Source: Perognathus longimembris pacificus (taxonomy: Eukaryota; Chordata; Mammalia; Rodentia; Heteromyidae). From it: a stretch of 64,000 nucleotides of DNA. Positions 34,944-46,559 of the stretch are shown piece after piece. Made by a program: the position numbers and the translations under genes. The stretch is taken from positions 31,679,626 to 31,743,625 of the forward strand of contig NC_063188.1 in assembly GCF_023159225.1 (NCBI RefSeq), read 5' to 3'. Every line of letters begins with the position of its first letter. The stretch's first letter is position 1. A model generated the notes under the pieces. It made no database searches. It was not told the DNA's origin and saw nothing but the letters and a program-made list of their open reading frames with translations.

Positions 34944-35318
34944 TACAGGTTTAGGCAAGTCATAGCAGAGCATCACAAGGCCCAATAGCTATACCCTTAT
35001 GAACACATAAGATGATGCTAAGTGAAATGAACTCCATGTTATGGAAACAATTGTTATATCACATTTGTAACTACTTACAACATCCCATGTGTATCTGTAG
35101 CTTCTATTATTGATGATGTTCTTGTATCACCTAACTGTGGTTGTACCTACATTATCTCTGTAATCTTATCTGAGTATATTGGAAACCGTGTATAGTGGTA
35201 TTGGAAGTAGGAAATTGAAAGGGAATACCAAATTTGAGAGACACAGGGTAAAAAAAGAGAAACAACTACAAAAGCAATACTTGCAAAACCGTTTGGTGTA
35301 AGTGAACTGAACACCTCC

Positions 35319-35357
35319 GGGGGGGGGGGGGGAAGGGAAAGGGGAAGGAGGGAGGGG
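35319..35357 (+). repeat. G-rich run in L1 3' UTR
   Basis: Fourteen consecutive G, then G-tracts separated by A (AAGGG, AAAGGGG, AAGGAGGG). Predicted to be capable of G-quadruplex formation. Equivalent but shorter tracts are present on the L1 strand in the 13.4-kb and 54.5-kb copies, so this is a family trait. Confidence 0.85.
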
Positions 35358-35493
35358 GGTATGAGGGACAAGGTAACAAACAGTACAAGAAATGTATCCA
35401 ATGCCTAACGTATGAAACTGTAACCTCTCTGTACATCAGTTTGATAATAAAAATTTGAAAAAAAAGGAAAAAAAAAAAAAGAAACTTGCCCAG

Positions 35494-37135
35494 GCAGAGA
35501 CTATGCCTGGGTTTGACTTGGATCATCTTACACAGAATCTGACACATAGCTGTTGACCAGTTAAAGAATGAGTAAGTGAAAGAATGAGTGAGAAAGAACT
35601 AATGCCTTCAATACCGTGCACGAATAACAAAGCCTAACCTTATTATGCCTTCACACATCTCATTTCTCACCACCTGACTGAGCCCCTCTCACCAAATTTT
35701 ACTAAGACTTGAAGAAGAGTGGCAATGGAAGGAAGGTAGTTTGTTAGCCAATCTAATTCAAATTCTTTGTTCCCATATTTGCATTAAAGAGCAGACAAAG
35801 CAATGCAACCCTAGAGAAGGCAGTTCTTGGGGAAAATGTTTTCCTACCACAGGCCTCCTATGTTTCTAAACACAGTCTACACAGGCCTCATTTTTTTTGT
35901 AATGCAATTTTCACTCCACATCGAAACAATGCAGTCTTAAAAGGGCACCATTCTGTATTAAAGATCTTGGTCTTGATTTCCAGCCATCAATGGAATTAAC
36001 CACATTTTGGCCTTACAGAGATTGCATTCCTGATTCTCTCTGCCATCTCACTTATAAAGGCAGAGGAGGGAAGCAGGGTGCCAGGGAGAAAGCATCAGCT
36101 TGGCGTCTGCGGCATAACCACTCGGGAAATTCCATTCTCTACACAATCCACATCTCTTGCCTGTAGGTCCTGTGGCTAGGGCCCATTACTAGGGACAGTG
36201 GCCACAAAGCTGCTCTGACTTTGGCCCCTTCTTCTATCATCATCAAGGACAAAAATTTGCACAGACATGGATTGTGTCCTTAAAAACTTCTTCCCCAAAA
36301 ACTTTAAGGATAAGAGGAGCTTTTCTTTGTTTGGACTGAATCCTGACAAACAAACTTCCTCTGGCATACTAAAAAGTTGATTTTTGAAAGTTTTAGCTTA
36401 GAACTATCTGATATTCCTTACTTGGTTTGCCTTTCTATGATGTATGAGTACCTGTGTATGTGGATTGATAAAGTGGGAAATCAAATAAGTGAGGTGGGGT
36501 GTATTGTAGCTGAGACAAGTGACTGATGGTTTATAGCAAGTGGAATGTGTGGAAGAACTGAATGTTGAATGGCTCAGAAAGATACTGGGTCCTGTAGACT
36601 TGTAGCACAGTTGATTCACTTGGGCTAGCCCCTAAGAAACACAGGTGAACTAAAACAGTTCTTGATCTCAAAGAGCATAGGGCCCGGTGCAGAAAGCAGA
36701 TATGAAAACAAAGCAGTGCCAATCAATAATATGATGGCAATAATCATTTTAACACTATTTAACACTATATCTTTAATTTGCTGGAGGCCTTGGTGCTGTA
36801 AGTTTCACCAAATTTGTAGGTGTCTATTCTTCAGAGAAAAGTGCATACCAACTCAGTGTTTAGTGTTAACTGTCAGATTAGACATTCAGTAGAGTCTACT
36901 GATGAGGATGTTATTGGTTGTTTAGTTTTTTTTCAAGAAAAATATGGGATCCAAAGTTAAAGCACAAAAAGAACAAAATAGATCATAATTTTCACTACTC
37001 TTGCATCAGAACGCTCATTGATAGTCATTTTGAATGTGTATACAACAAACTGAATGAAGAGGTTGAATAATCCAAGTGGCTGCATTTTAACGAGTGCAAC
37101 CAATGACGTCCCTAAAACACAAATAAGAACAAAAT
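35494..37135. other. unassigned sequence with a small ancient-repeat piece
   Basis: 'aacagttcttgatctcaaag' to 'gatatgaaaacaaagcagtg' at 36655-36717 resembles the ancient repeat of 28.15 kb. No SINE, gene or RNA gene is recognised; open frames of 60-75 codons are without known domains. Confidence 0.42.
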
Positions 37136-37139
37136 CCTT

Positions 37140-37608
37140 ATCACTTCTTTTTATTGTTATTTTTGGTGATGGAGGCACTGACATTTGAACTCAGGGCCTT
37201 GTATTTTTCAGGCTGGCAAAATCCTCCTGGGACACACCTTCACTTCTACCTTTTACTGATTATTTTTAGGATAGAGTCTCCCTTTCTGCCAGAATGTGAG
37301 CCTGAGTTTCAATTTGCCTGCTTTTAGGCTTCCCTTTGTCACTAGGATCACAGGCGTCAAACATCACATCCGGTTTCCCTTCTCTGCAGATGTAGTCTGG
37401 TGGATTTTTCTGCCTTAGCTAGCTTGATACCTCAATCCTCCAAATCTCAGCCTCCTAGATAAGCTTTTAAAAAATAGGCACATGCCATTGTACCCAGGTA
37501 TGGATTGAGAAGGAGTCTTGCAAACTTTTGTGCCTGTACTGGCCTCAAACCATGATCCTCCCATTCCCGGGCCCTTTAGTAGCTAAGATTATAGGTATAA
37601 GCCACTGA
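37140..37608 (-). mobile_element. 7SL-dimer + tRNA-tail composite SINE
   Basis: Best-preserved copy of this architecture in the window, about 470 bp. Plus-strand order: 'tttgaactcagggccttgta' (tRNA tail), 'tactgattatttttaggata', 'cactaggatcacaggcgtca' (7SL unit 2), 'gtctggtggatttttctgcc', 'aatctcagcctcctagataa', 'caaaccatgatcctcccatt' (7SL unit 1) and 'aagattataggtataagcca'. Confidence 0.72.
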
Positions 37609-38481
37609 TGTGAAATTTACACATCACTGTTCCCAGAGATGTGGAGGTTTTTCCAGATCAGCCACCCAGAAGAGTAAACATAGACACAAGGGTCCAATCT
37701 TCCCATCCCCACAGCCCCCAGAGATGATATCTTATAAGAAGAGAGGAGGTCAAGTAAAAACATACATGGCTCATTTTTTATCCACAAAGGCAGATTCTTT
37801 CATTGGAACAGAGACTGTGTATCTGCATTGTCTCTCCCCTTCGCAGCATGGTAAAAAGAATTACTGGGGTAGTTTAATTCAATTCTAGACAACATTTTTG
37901 AACATGTCAGTTGCTGAGAGTACATTCCAGCCCTTCTGTAAATGTTTTGGTGCTGATAGAGGGGTTGATTCAGAGTCTTAAGAAAGACAATGGGCCAAGA
38001 GTTTAGGGAGTTGAGATAAGTTTATCAGGAGAGGATGCACTGCCAAGGAAATGCTAGTCCGTGCCTTGCAAGATGAGGACTCTCAAGCACTTCTCTTACA
38101 AACTCACCCTTCTCAGTTTGAAAAGTACCAGGTAGAACCTCTACTGCTCCCAAATAAGGTCCCAGAAAATTATCATCCAAAATCTCTTCTTTTAATGGCA
38201 TCTAGACCATTGTAATGAGCCACTCACAGGTCTTGTTAAGGTACAAATTCTGATTAGCTAGGTCTGGATTGGGACCTCAGGTTCTGCATCTATTTTTGTT
38301 GGCATAAATTAAATTATATGGATCAAAATGGGTTCATCATGACATTTCTATACATGCACAGGAATGTACTTGGATTCTATTCATCTAAGATTTTGCATTT
38401 CAAATGATCTCCCAGGGGATGCTGGTGCTGTTTGTTCCTGGGGCATGGGCTATGCTTTAAATAAGTAAGATGCTGGAGTAA

Positions 38482-38482
<1 letters not shown>
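37609..38482. other. unassigned sequence
   Basis: A 92-codon frame at 37610-37888 has no known domain. 'gacatttctatacatgcaca' at about 38341 may be a short old L1 3' piece (minus strand). Confidence 0.4.

Positions 38483-38483
<1 letters not shown>

Positions 38484-38518
<35 letters not shown>
38484..38518. repeat. (AT)n microsatellite
   Basis: A 35-bp uninterrupted alternating A/T run (about 17 units), likely polymorphic. Confidence 0.98.
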
Positions 38519-38524
<6 letters not shown>

Positions 38525-38529
38525 TTACT

Positions 38530-38660
38530 GTGTCCTTATTTGGTGGCAGACATTGTGCAAAGTCCTTCAAACACAGTTACTTTATTTGATCTTCATGACA
38601 ATCTTCAGGGGAAACAGAAATTCTAGCAATCAGATTCAGAGAACTTTGTAATTGGCCCTT
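38530..38660 (-). repeat. MIR-like element
   Basis: 'tggcagacattgtgcaaagt' and 'atttgatcttcatgacaatc' match the MIR reverse complement (gccaggcactgt ... catttaatcctcacaac). The internal part is decayed. Confidence 0.55.
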
Positions 38661-39589
38661 GGGGATCATTGTAGTTAAGATACCAGGATGGACTATTAAC
38701 AGCCTCATTTTGGACCCTAACAATTTAAGGTGACAGTTTTATCTCTGCTTTAGTGGTTTTTAAAAGCTGTTGGTCAAATATAATTGATCTATTTATCAGG
38801 GCTGGGAAACTCAGAGAGTATTTGTTGAGTTACAGCATTCACCTCTCATAGCATTCCACAAAGCACCATCACAGACTCCTGGGGTTCTAAGATGATCAAC
38901 TAAAGCCTGATACTTGGACAAGTTATGAATTACCCTTTCTGGAGACATCAATGGACTGTTCATTGAGAGAGAACATCATCTAGTTTAAGATACCATCAGG
39001 GACATTGGAAAAAGGGCCACCAAAAGGAGGATGCGAGGTTAGAAACATGACTATATCTCTGTGGGCTCAGTTTGTTCTTTCTTGATAATTTCTTCTCTGA
39101 AGTTTATCTGAGTTTCGCTGGTTTCTCTCCATCTCTGTTCCTAACAAGTCTTTGAGAGCATCTAGCCTCATGGCTTTAACACATTGTGTTCTGTGGAACC
39201 TAGAGCTCCTTGACCCTTTGGTCACAATATTGGGTGGGGTCAGGGTAGGGAGAAAGAATTGAGAGGTTAACATGGACTAGTGACTTAGCCATCACAAAAG
39301 CAGAGCCTGATCCTCTACAGAGTTAGGAGTGGCAGCTGCTGATTTTTGTTCCTGATATGGGCATTCTGAGTTCTCCTCTGCTAGCCCTATATAGACTAAT
39401 GCTATGGCTTGGTTTCTGATATGATCTGTGGAATGATTCCCCCTGATTGCCAAATCCTGGTCATCTCTCCTTAGTCAAGGGAACCTCTCTGTTCTAAAAC
39501 TCATCAAATTCAAAAATTAACACTGGACAATAGATTCATTGTACGCATTATATAGACTGTCTCTGCCCGTGCCCTGTCCTTTGCATTCA

Positions 39590-39840
39590 GCAACTGGTTC
39601 AAATATTGCCTCCTTAGAGAGGTTGTCCCTAATTGCTCTATGTAAATAAACACTCCTCTATTTACTTGGTTTTCCTCATAGCACTGATCACTGCCTGCCT
39701 TTATGTCTTTATTGTTTCTCTTCACTATAAATGGTAGGCTCTGGAGTACTGCTATTTCCTACAGGAACTAAGTTATTTCCTGGGATGTTCAATATTTATT
39801 CAATGAATTTATGGATGAATGAAACCCCACTAAACAATAG
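39590..39840 (+). repeat. L2 3' end
   Basis: 'aaatattgcctccttagaga', 'ctcatagcactgatcactgc' and 'tattcaatgaatttatggat' follow the L2 3' region (cctccaggaagccttccctg ... catagcacttatcac ... caataaatgtttgttgaatga). Typical ancient LINE-2 divergence. Confidence 0.65.
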
Positions 39841-40054
39841 ACTCACTCATTAGATCTGTGGAGTCTCTCTCTTCATAGGAAGATACATAATATATCTTGT
39901 ATATTTTCTGAATATAGTGGTGGCTCAATAACTAACAATTGGTGATGGGGAGAGATGTTTAGTTTAATAATTTTTGCTCACACTGTGTGAAAGCTTTGTG
40001 GACACTTATCCCAGGAAAGTATATCAAAATCAAATGAATTTTAAAAGCATTAAT

Positions 40055-40735
40055 GCACTGCAGGCTGGTGGCCCAGGCCTGTGACTCTAGCCATTTGAGA
40101 CAGTCAGGTGAAGGGGATCAACGTTTGAAGCCAGCTCATACATGTGTGACCCTTCTCAACCCATAGCTGGAGACAGTAGCATGTGCCTGTTATTCTAGCA
40201 GTTTTTAAGGCTGGAATTGAGATGATTGTGGTTCCAGGCTAATATAAGCAAAATAACTCTGCCATACTCCATCTCAATAGAGAAAGATGTATGTAATGGC
40301 ACATAACTGTTATCCCAGCAAAAGAAGCAAAAAAAATAGGATCATGGTCCAGGAAGCAAAACCTTATTTCAAAAATAATGTAGCCGAGTACCAGTTGCTC
40401 ACTCCTGTAATCCTAGCTACTCAGGAGACTTAAATTCGAGAATCACAGTTAGAAACCAGTCCTGGCAGAAAATTCTGTAAGCCTCTTATCTGCAATTAAT
40501 CACCAAAACACCTGAAGTAGAGCTGGTTTAAGTGATAGAGCACAAGTCTTAAGCAAAAATGATCAAGGACAGTACCTAAGTCCTGAGTTCTAGCCCTGGG
40601 ACTGGCACAAAAATAAGTAACTACATAAATAAACAATGCAAAAAAAGTACTGGAGATGTGAGTCAGCATTAGAGCTCCTAGTGAACAACTGTAAGGCCAT
40701 GACTTCAAAGTCTAGTAACAACAAAAAAGACAAAA
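40055..40735 (+). mobile_element. 7SL-dimer + tRNA-tail SINE, split by another SINE
   Basis: Two 7SL-derived units at 40055-40382 ('ggcccaggcctgtgactcta'; 'gtgcctgttattctagcagt') and the expected tRNA-like tail only after the next SINE, at 40640-40735 ('tactggagatgtgagtcagc', 'acttcaaagtctagtaac'). The gap is filled by a 7SL-Geo SINE. Confidence 0.6.
40384..40615 (+). mobile_element. 7SL/B1-like + Geo composite SINE, nested
   Basis: Full length: 'gctcactcctgtaatcctag', linker 'cctcttatctgcaattaatc', Geo start 'tagagctggtttaagtgata', end 'gagttctagccctgggactg' and an A-rich tail. It lies between the body and tail of an older SINE, which fixes their order of insertion. Confidence 0.85.
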
Positions 40736-40739
40736 GTAA

Positions 40740-41505
40740 AATCTCTAATGTATGTTTCATATTCCAAATATATAGCTCAGATTTATGTCATTTACAACTA
40801 TAAATAATTTTAAAGGGAAAGTATAAAAAAGAAAGGTCATTTTCTTGATATGAACTACAGAAAGGATATGAGCTTTTGTTTATGGGAATGCCCACAAGAA
40901 TTGCAGATAGCAGTGAACTGGTAATACCTAGAGGCACCTCACACTAGAAAATTCTATGATTCTATGCCATGGCATGTAATCTGGCTGTCTACCATCTCTT
41001 TCCTAAGGAGCTCCTCTCACGAAAGAAAATGTTGCTCCAATTGTTTTCTCCATTGTAAAAAAAAAGTCATGGAAATTACCAAACCACAAGGGAGCTGCCA
41101 TCAAAACAAACTTGAATAAGCTTTAACAAGAAGAGGGTCACATGAAACAAAGGCAAATGTTCCCTCTCCCTCCCCATTCCACTCCCCCTCCATACTAATC
41201 ACATTCCATTTTTCAAGATTATGGCACCTACCCAGCTAGCTAGTAGGGCATTTAATTTATGCAAATCCACCATAGTTCATAGATAGAACTGCAGCAAAAA
41301 GCAGACCTTGATGTTCTAATTGAAATTCCGTCCCTCCCTAACAGGCTGTGGAGAATGTAAAGTAGCCCAGATACAACCTGGACTACATCTGTTAGTGTCC
41401 AAGCCAGTTGCCAGGTGGGCAGGTGCAGATACTGGCAGGCTTTGACTTTATAAAATCACTCTTGAAAAATACACAAATAACACCTGTCTGAAGCAGTTTG
41501 CATGT
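40740..41505. other. unassigned sequence
   Basis: No repeat or gene is recognised; a short C/T-rich run at about 41160-41195. Confidence 0.42.
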
Positions 41506-41584
41506 TTTATATTTAGTCCCTTCCCAAGGTTCTATGTGGCAAGTACTGTGATGCCCATTTTATAGATAAACTTTTGTAAAGCTA

Positions 41585-42415
41585 TAAGAAAATGTGATAC
41601 AACATATATGCATATACGATGGAATTTTATTCATGTGTCAGGAAGAATGATATTATTTCATTTACAGGGGAGTGAGTGGACCTGGTTAAACTGTGTGTAG
41701 TGAATTAAGTCAGGAGGAGAGGGACAAAAGACATGTATTTTGTCAGGCACAGATGGCTCATGTCTGTAATCCTAGCTACTCAGGAAACTAAGATCTATGG
41801 ATTGTGGTTCGAGGTCTGCCCAGGAGGAATGTCTGTGAGACTCTTTCTCTAAGTAATAACAAATGTTGAAAGTGTAGTGCTTATTGATCACAAAAGCTCA
41901 TGGAGAGTGTACAAACCCTAAGTTCAAGCCCCAGGACACCTCCCCACATGAGTGTGCACACATACACACGATGCATATTTTTTTCTCATATGTTGAAATT
42001 AGATATAATTTATAAATATATGTAAATATATACAGGGTTATATGCACGTATCCATGCACATATTAACTAAAGTATGGTATATATGCTGGGAAGAATTTCA
42101 GTAGTATAATGCCTTTGAACAACTAACTCCCAATTTAACAAAGTGAATAATACCTGGGAGACAGAAGACTTATTAGGGAGGGATGTGGTCAAGGGTATGG
42201 GGGTCAGACAAATGGAGAAAGGAAGGGTGGGTGATTGCAGTCATAATATTCAATGTACATTGGTAAAAATGGACCAAGGTAAATTGAGGGAATAAGTGGG
42301 GTTGAGAGAAATGGGGGAAAGTGATAAATGTAGTGATATATATCAAGATGTGTTATACTGATAGACTGAAATTTTACATTAAAATCCCTTTGTATTAATA
42401 ATAACTATTTCATAA
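41585..42415 (+). mobile_element. old L1 3' end, split by a SINE
   Basis: Left part (41585-41742): 'acgatggaattttattcatg', 'gaatgatattatttcattta' and 'gtagtgaattaagtcaggag' (end of ORF2). Right part (41975-42415): 'ttttctcatatgttgaaatt' and G/A-rich 3' UTR 'gggaggg...ggaaagtg'. The SINE at 41743-41965 separates these consecutive pieces. No open frame survives. Confidence 0.65.
41743..41965 (+). mobile_element. 7SL/B1-like + Geo composite SINE
   Basis: 'ggctcatgtctgtaatccta', 'ctaagatctatggattgtgg', 'actctttctctaagtaataa', then a diverged Geo monomer ending 'aagttcaagccccaggacac'. Inserted in the end of an older L1; left flank 'acatgtatttt' resembles right flank 'gatgcatatttt' (decayed duplication). 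Confidence 0.82.
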
Positions 42416-42904
42416 TAATTTTTAAAATGGTACAGGTAACTAAAGTTACAGAGCTAGAGTCCAGAATAGAACTCAGAGACTATTACCTATGATCTTAACT
42501 GCTACAGTACCTTTGTAGTTTTAATTTTTTAACCACAATTCAATTGAAAGCCATTTTAAAGGACAACCAGGGGCTCAGATTTATTGTGACAATGTGACAC
42601 ACCAGTGACAATGTGACAAAAATGCATTCTTATTTGGGCAGTGAAATTTTCATTTGCAGAAATCCCTCCCCCCCCCATAGCATCCAAATGTCTCCTAAGC
42701 CTCCCACCTAATTTTCACTCAGTTTTTAAGTGCAAAAGTTTGCAAGCAGGTGTCACTGGAAGTTCACTAGTGTTGAGGTGATTCTGCTTCCTATGGCTTC
42801 TCATGGTGAAGGGACAGGGAAGTGATAACTTATGAGTATGGTTTTCCCTTCCAGTTTGACTACTAACGCAGTTTAAATTCCACCCATGTTCAGAAGAGCA
42901 GAAG
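42416..42904. other. unassigned sequence
   Basis: Nothing recognised besides a nine-C run at about 42669. A short MIR-like stretch follows at 42905-43025 ('gtgattggggaagttattta'). Confidence 0.4.
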
Positions 42905-43025
42905 TACTAGACATGGTGGACCTGGATCTGCATCTTGATTTCAGGAATATAAGTCATGTGATTGGGGAAGTTATTTAACCTCTCTATATCTTATTCACTT
43001 TATTGATAAGGATAAAATGACACCA
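42905..43025 (+). repeat. MIR-like element
   Basis: 'tgattggggaagttatttaa', 'cctctctatatcttattcac' and 'gataaggataaaatgacacc' track the MIR core (gggcaagttacttaacctct ... aaaatggggataa). Confidence 0.65.
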
Positions 43026-43139
43026 ATTCACCCATATATTTTGTAAGAAGAAATGTGAACACTTAGGATGTAAGTCATTAGAGACTGACTCCTTATTTAT
43101 TGCCTCTTTGTCAAGAGGACAAACTTGCGAGTCCAAAAC

Positions 43140-43350
43140 TATTAGACTCAAATGTTGACTCTGACCATTTTAGTTATATGAGCTTGGGAAGTTTGGTTCT
43201 CTTCTCTGTATCTGTTTCCTCTTCTGGAATGTGAGGTACATATGTCATTGTGTGTGTATGAAAACTCACTAGGTTAATTTACATAAAATATTTAAAACGG
43301 TGCCTGATACATTGTAAATGTCAGCAATTCATATTGATGTTGATGCTATT
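43140..43350 (+). repeat. MIR element
   Basis: 'atgagcttgggaagtttggt', 'tgtatctgtttcctcttctg' and 'aaaacggtgcctgatacatt' are the MIR core and tail in order, with an insertion of 'gtgtgtgtatgaaa' type sequence between. Close second MIR after the one ending at 43025. Confidence 0.7.
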
Positions 43351-43369
43351 ATTAAAGCAGTATAGTCTT

Positions 43370-44395
43370 TAACATAAAGTGGGGATGTGGAGAAACAGGA
43401 AAATTTATTCATTATTTGATGACAACATAAAATGCTGGAGTCACTATGGAAAAACTGACTGTTGGTTCTTAAATATTTCTTCAATATAATTACCACAGGA
43501 CCCAGAAAATTTTACTTGTAGTATATACAAAAAGATTGAGAAGTGACTAAGTTAAAACTTGTACACAAATAATAACTATACCATTATTTATAATAGGTAT
43601 ACTCAACCCACCTGTCCATTAGCTAGGAAGTGGACAAGTAAAATGTGTTACATACAAACAGAGGGATTTTATTTGGCCATACAAATTAATGAGTTACCAA
43701 TACATATTACAACATGGATAAAATTTTTAAATATTATGCTGAGTAAAACAAGCCAGTTACTAAGGATTCCACAGTATATGATTCTATTGATGTAGACCAT
43801 CTGGACTAAGTCTATAGGGATAAGAAGTAGATTAGTGGTTTCCTGGGTCTGGAACTGAGAAAGGTAGGGAACCAGGATGAATGACTGCTGTTTTGTTTAT
43901 GCAGTTTGGGGGCTAATGAAAGTCTTCAAGCCAGACATAATGACTCATGCTTGTAATCTTAGCTACACAGCAGGCTGAGATCAGGAGACTGGTTCCAGCC
44001 CAAGGCAGGCACAACAGGTACCACAATCCGTTTTTTAACACACACACAAAAGAAGATATGGTAGCACATGCCTATCATCACATTCTGTGGAAAGTCATAA
44101 AGTAGGAGAGTCCCTGTCCAAGATGGCACTGTACCGTTAGCAATAACTAAGGCAAAACAGATTGAGAGCATGGCATAATTGCTGGAGCACCTCTCTGCTT
44201 AGCAAGCTCAAAGCAGAAAGCCCTGTGTTCAAATCATGCTACCACCAAAAAGAAAAGTTTTCAAAATGATTATTGTAGTAATGGTTGTAAAACTCTGAAT
44301 ATACTAAAAAAAAGACATTGGATTATATACTGAGAATGGATGGTTTTTTACAGTGGGTATCTTATATCCTAATATATTTGGGTTGTATATGCTTG
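43370..44395 (+). mobile_element. ancient L1M end, split by a SINE
   Basis: 'ggggatgtggagaaacagga', 'aggtatactcaacccacctg', 'gtatatgattctattgatgt' and 'gattagtggtttcctgggtc' (to about 43918) are consecutive ORF2-end and 3'-UTR blocks. After the SINE the 3' UTR continues: 'agtaatggttgtaaaactct' and 'gaatatactaaaaaaaagac'. The 78-codon frame at 43559-43795 is a remnant of ORF2's C-terminus (LARKWTSKMCYIQTEGFY). Confidence 0.72.
43930..44253 (+). mobile_element. 7SL-dimer + tRNA-tail composite SINE
   Basis: 'gactcatgcttgtaatctta' starts the first 7SL unit; 'gtagcacatgcctatcatca' the second; the tRNA-like tail has 'agcatggcataattgctgga' and 'tgttcaaatcatgctaccac'. An 11-bp target-site duplication with one mismatch (AAAGTCTTCAA at 43919-43929, AAAGTTTTCAA at 44254-44264) frames the whole, which shows that the three-part unit inserts as one. 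Confidence 0.72.
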
Positions 44396-44699
44396 TCTAG
44401 GAAAAAAGGGTAAAGATCTCCTTTGTTGTAAAATTTGTTCAAATGAGATGGGATCTTTTGGTGGTTCTAAAACATGATGATTGGTCCTTTTTCTGAACAA
44501 CAATAACAAAAGTATATTAAGTCCATTGAGAGATTTGTAATCAAGGCATCATATATTTTGAATGTCATTATATCCACAGGAATGTTTATTGTCCTCAAGG
44601 CTACATAGTCATGATAATAAGACTCTAATGTAGTCTCTTCTTCCTATTAAATATATAACATTCAGCAAATCATTGTGATTATTTCAAATTCAATTTCTA

Positions 44700-45000
44700 T
44701 TTTTTACCTCTGAGTCTTGTACTTACCAGGCAGGCGCTATGCCACTATTGCCAGGCTTCCAGCCCTTTTTGCTTTGATTAATTTTTAGATAGAATCTCAT
44801 ATTTATTCCCAGGCTATCCTGAACCATTATTCTCCTATTTTCACTTCCTGTGTAGCTGGGATGACAGATATGCACTGCCATGCCAAGCTTTTGATAAGGT
44901 TGATGGAGGTCTTGCAAATTCTTTTTGTGATCTGATCTTGAAACTGTACCCTCCTGCGTAGTTCAGATTACGAAGTGTAAGCCATTGCACCTGGCTCAAT
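44700..45000 (-). mobile_element. 7SL-dimer + tRNA-tail composite SINE, shorter copy
   Basis: 'cttaccaggcaggcgctatg' (tRNA tail, part), 'tgattaatttttagatagaa', 'tgtagctgggatgacagata' (unit 2), 'ggaggtcttgcaaattcttt' and 'gtaagccattgcacctggct' (unit 1). Confidence 0.68.
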
Positions 45001-45004
45001 TTCT

Positions 45005-46150
45005 TTGACACAAGGGAAAAATGCCTCCTTTGTAGGTGAAGGTTAACTAAGATAATACATGTTACATAATGATACCATAAATGTTATTCTTCTTCCTTTT
45101 TCTTTCACAAACCTCTAGAGTGCTAGAGAGTTCACTGCTGATAAATAGATTTGTGTTTAAGTCCTGAGGTGGCAATAAACATGAGATACTTTCCTAAGCA
45201 AAAACTCAGTGTCATGTGATATCTGTCTTTAGTCATGGAAGCTGGCAATGAAATTTGAACCTATAAAATGCCAGAATTTGGAGGGCTCTTAGTAATAGAC
45301 CATCTAGTCCAAGAAGTATGCTTAACAGACAATTCAAATGCCACCACATTAGTGGGCCTGTTGACTGGGGCTTAATAAAATAAATGGACAAAGAAAAACC
45401 TGGCCAGGCAGGTGGCAGACATCTGGGGGGACATCAGTGAGAAATTCCAGGAGTGATTCATTGTTCTCACTCCTGAAAAAGTCCCGTATGGTGTTTGACA
45501 GCTTGATCACCATGTGTGTATTTATACAGGGTGACGCAAAGGTTAGTGTACCAGAGAGAACTGCTAGAGGAACAGGTGTTGATCTTCACCCTTCTAAATA
45601 TATTAGTCAAGGCAGAATGTCCACAGGCAAGGAGAAAAGAAGCAACATATCTACCAGGTTCTGTTTACACTTAAATTTTGAGGACCAAATTCTAGGTTCT
45701 GTGTTAAATTTGAGGCCTAATTTCCTTATGAAAAGGACTATATGAACTTGTTCCCTGGTGTCCCATAAAATAGTAAGCAACTAAAAGAGACAAATGATAT
45801 CTTTATTCACTAAAGGTTGAGTTGTGAAGCAATTGTAGCTAATGAAAGCAATGGTAGGTTCCTTTGGACAATAAAGAATGATAATTTGTTAACTTCTTTT
45901 CCACAGTTAATAATGCCAAGTGTGACAAGTGTATCTATTGTAAAGAGAAAGTGCATGCAAGGTACTCATCTATTTATAAAATGCAAGGGAGCATCAAGGG
46001 TGATGCTAGAAACCTAAGAAGGAAAACAACACTAGAAGGCAGTGGGGCTGGGGGTTGAGCACAGGCTTATTTGTCACTCAAGGTCAAAGGCTAGACTGCT
46101 GCAGCAAGTGATCCAACATCATAGTAACATGCACTCATTTACACACTGTC
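45005..46150. other. unassigned sequence
   Basis: 'tacagggtgacgcaaaggtt' at 45528 looks like a mariner/Tc1-type end but no matching opposite end was found. Open frames 45437-45745 (102 codons) and 45817-46017 have no known domains. Confidence 0.38.
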
Positions 46151-46156
46151 TAGCAT

Positions 46157-46515
46157 ACACACACACACACACACACACACACCCCACACACATATCTCAT
46201 ATATCATACACATATATCACCACATATATCACACATACCACGCATGAACCATGCATACACACACCAAACACATACCATATAACATACAGATCACATGCAA
46301 ACACACATCACATAGCATATATATACATCACATTTTACATACATCACATACAGAACATACAAACTCATGTCAAACGCCATACATAGACACTCTGCATACT
46401 ACATACACCATGAAAACACATCCCACATACACACCACACCACTTATAACACACACAAACACCATACACACTACACATGGCACATACATAGCCACACACGC
46501 ACACAAACTGTACCA
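46157..46515 (+). repeat. CA-rich tract with pure (AC)13 core
   Basis: 46157-46182 is pure AC repeat; the following 330 bp are a degenerate CACATA/CATACA/CACAC mixture. Overlapping His/Thr-rich frames are artefacts. Probably a decayed, expanded microsatellite or minisatellite-like region. Confidence 0.92.
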
Positions 46516-46559
46516 TGAACTCATATATCCTAAACATGAAGAAATGCTTAATATTAATG

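Larger units (their letters stand above)
33680..35477 (+). mobile_element. young L1, 5'-truncated, about 1.8 kb
   Basis: Contents in order: C-terminal third of ORF2 (to 34943), 3' UTR with an uninterrupted G14 run (35319-35332) in a G/A-rich block, AATAAA at about 35446, and an A-rich tail with GG interruption. A perfect 16-bp target-site duplication AAAGAAACTTGCCCAG flanks it (33664-33679 and 35478-35493). The bottom-strand cleavage context (CTTT/AG) approximates the L1 endonuclease preference. Confidence 0.98.

Noticed and set aside
45528..45770. Mariner/Tc1-like end 'cagggtgacgcaaaggttag'
   Set aside because: No inverted partner or TA duplication found; a later 'ggtgtcccataaaat' is in direct, not inverted, orientation.
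46147..46520. CRISPR-like spaced repeats
   Set aside because: Repeats are irregular CA-type microsatellite units in a mammalian context, without constant repeat or spacer length.
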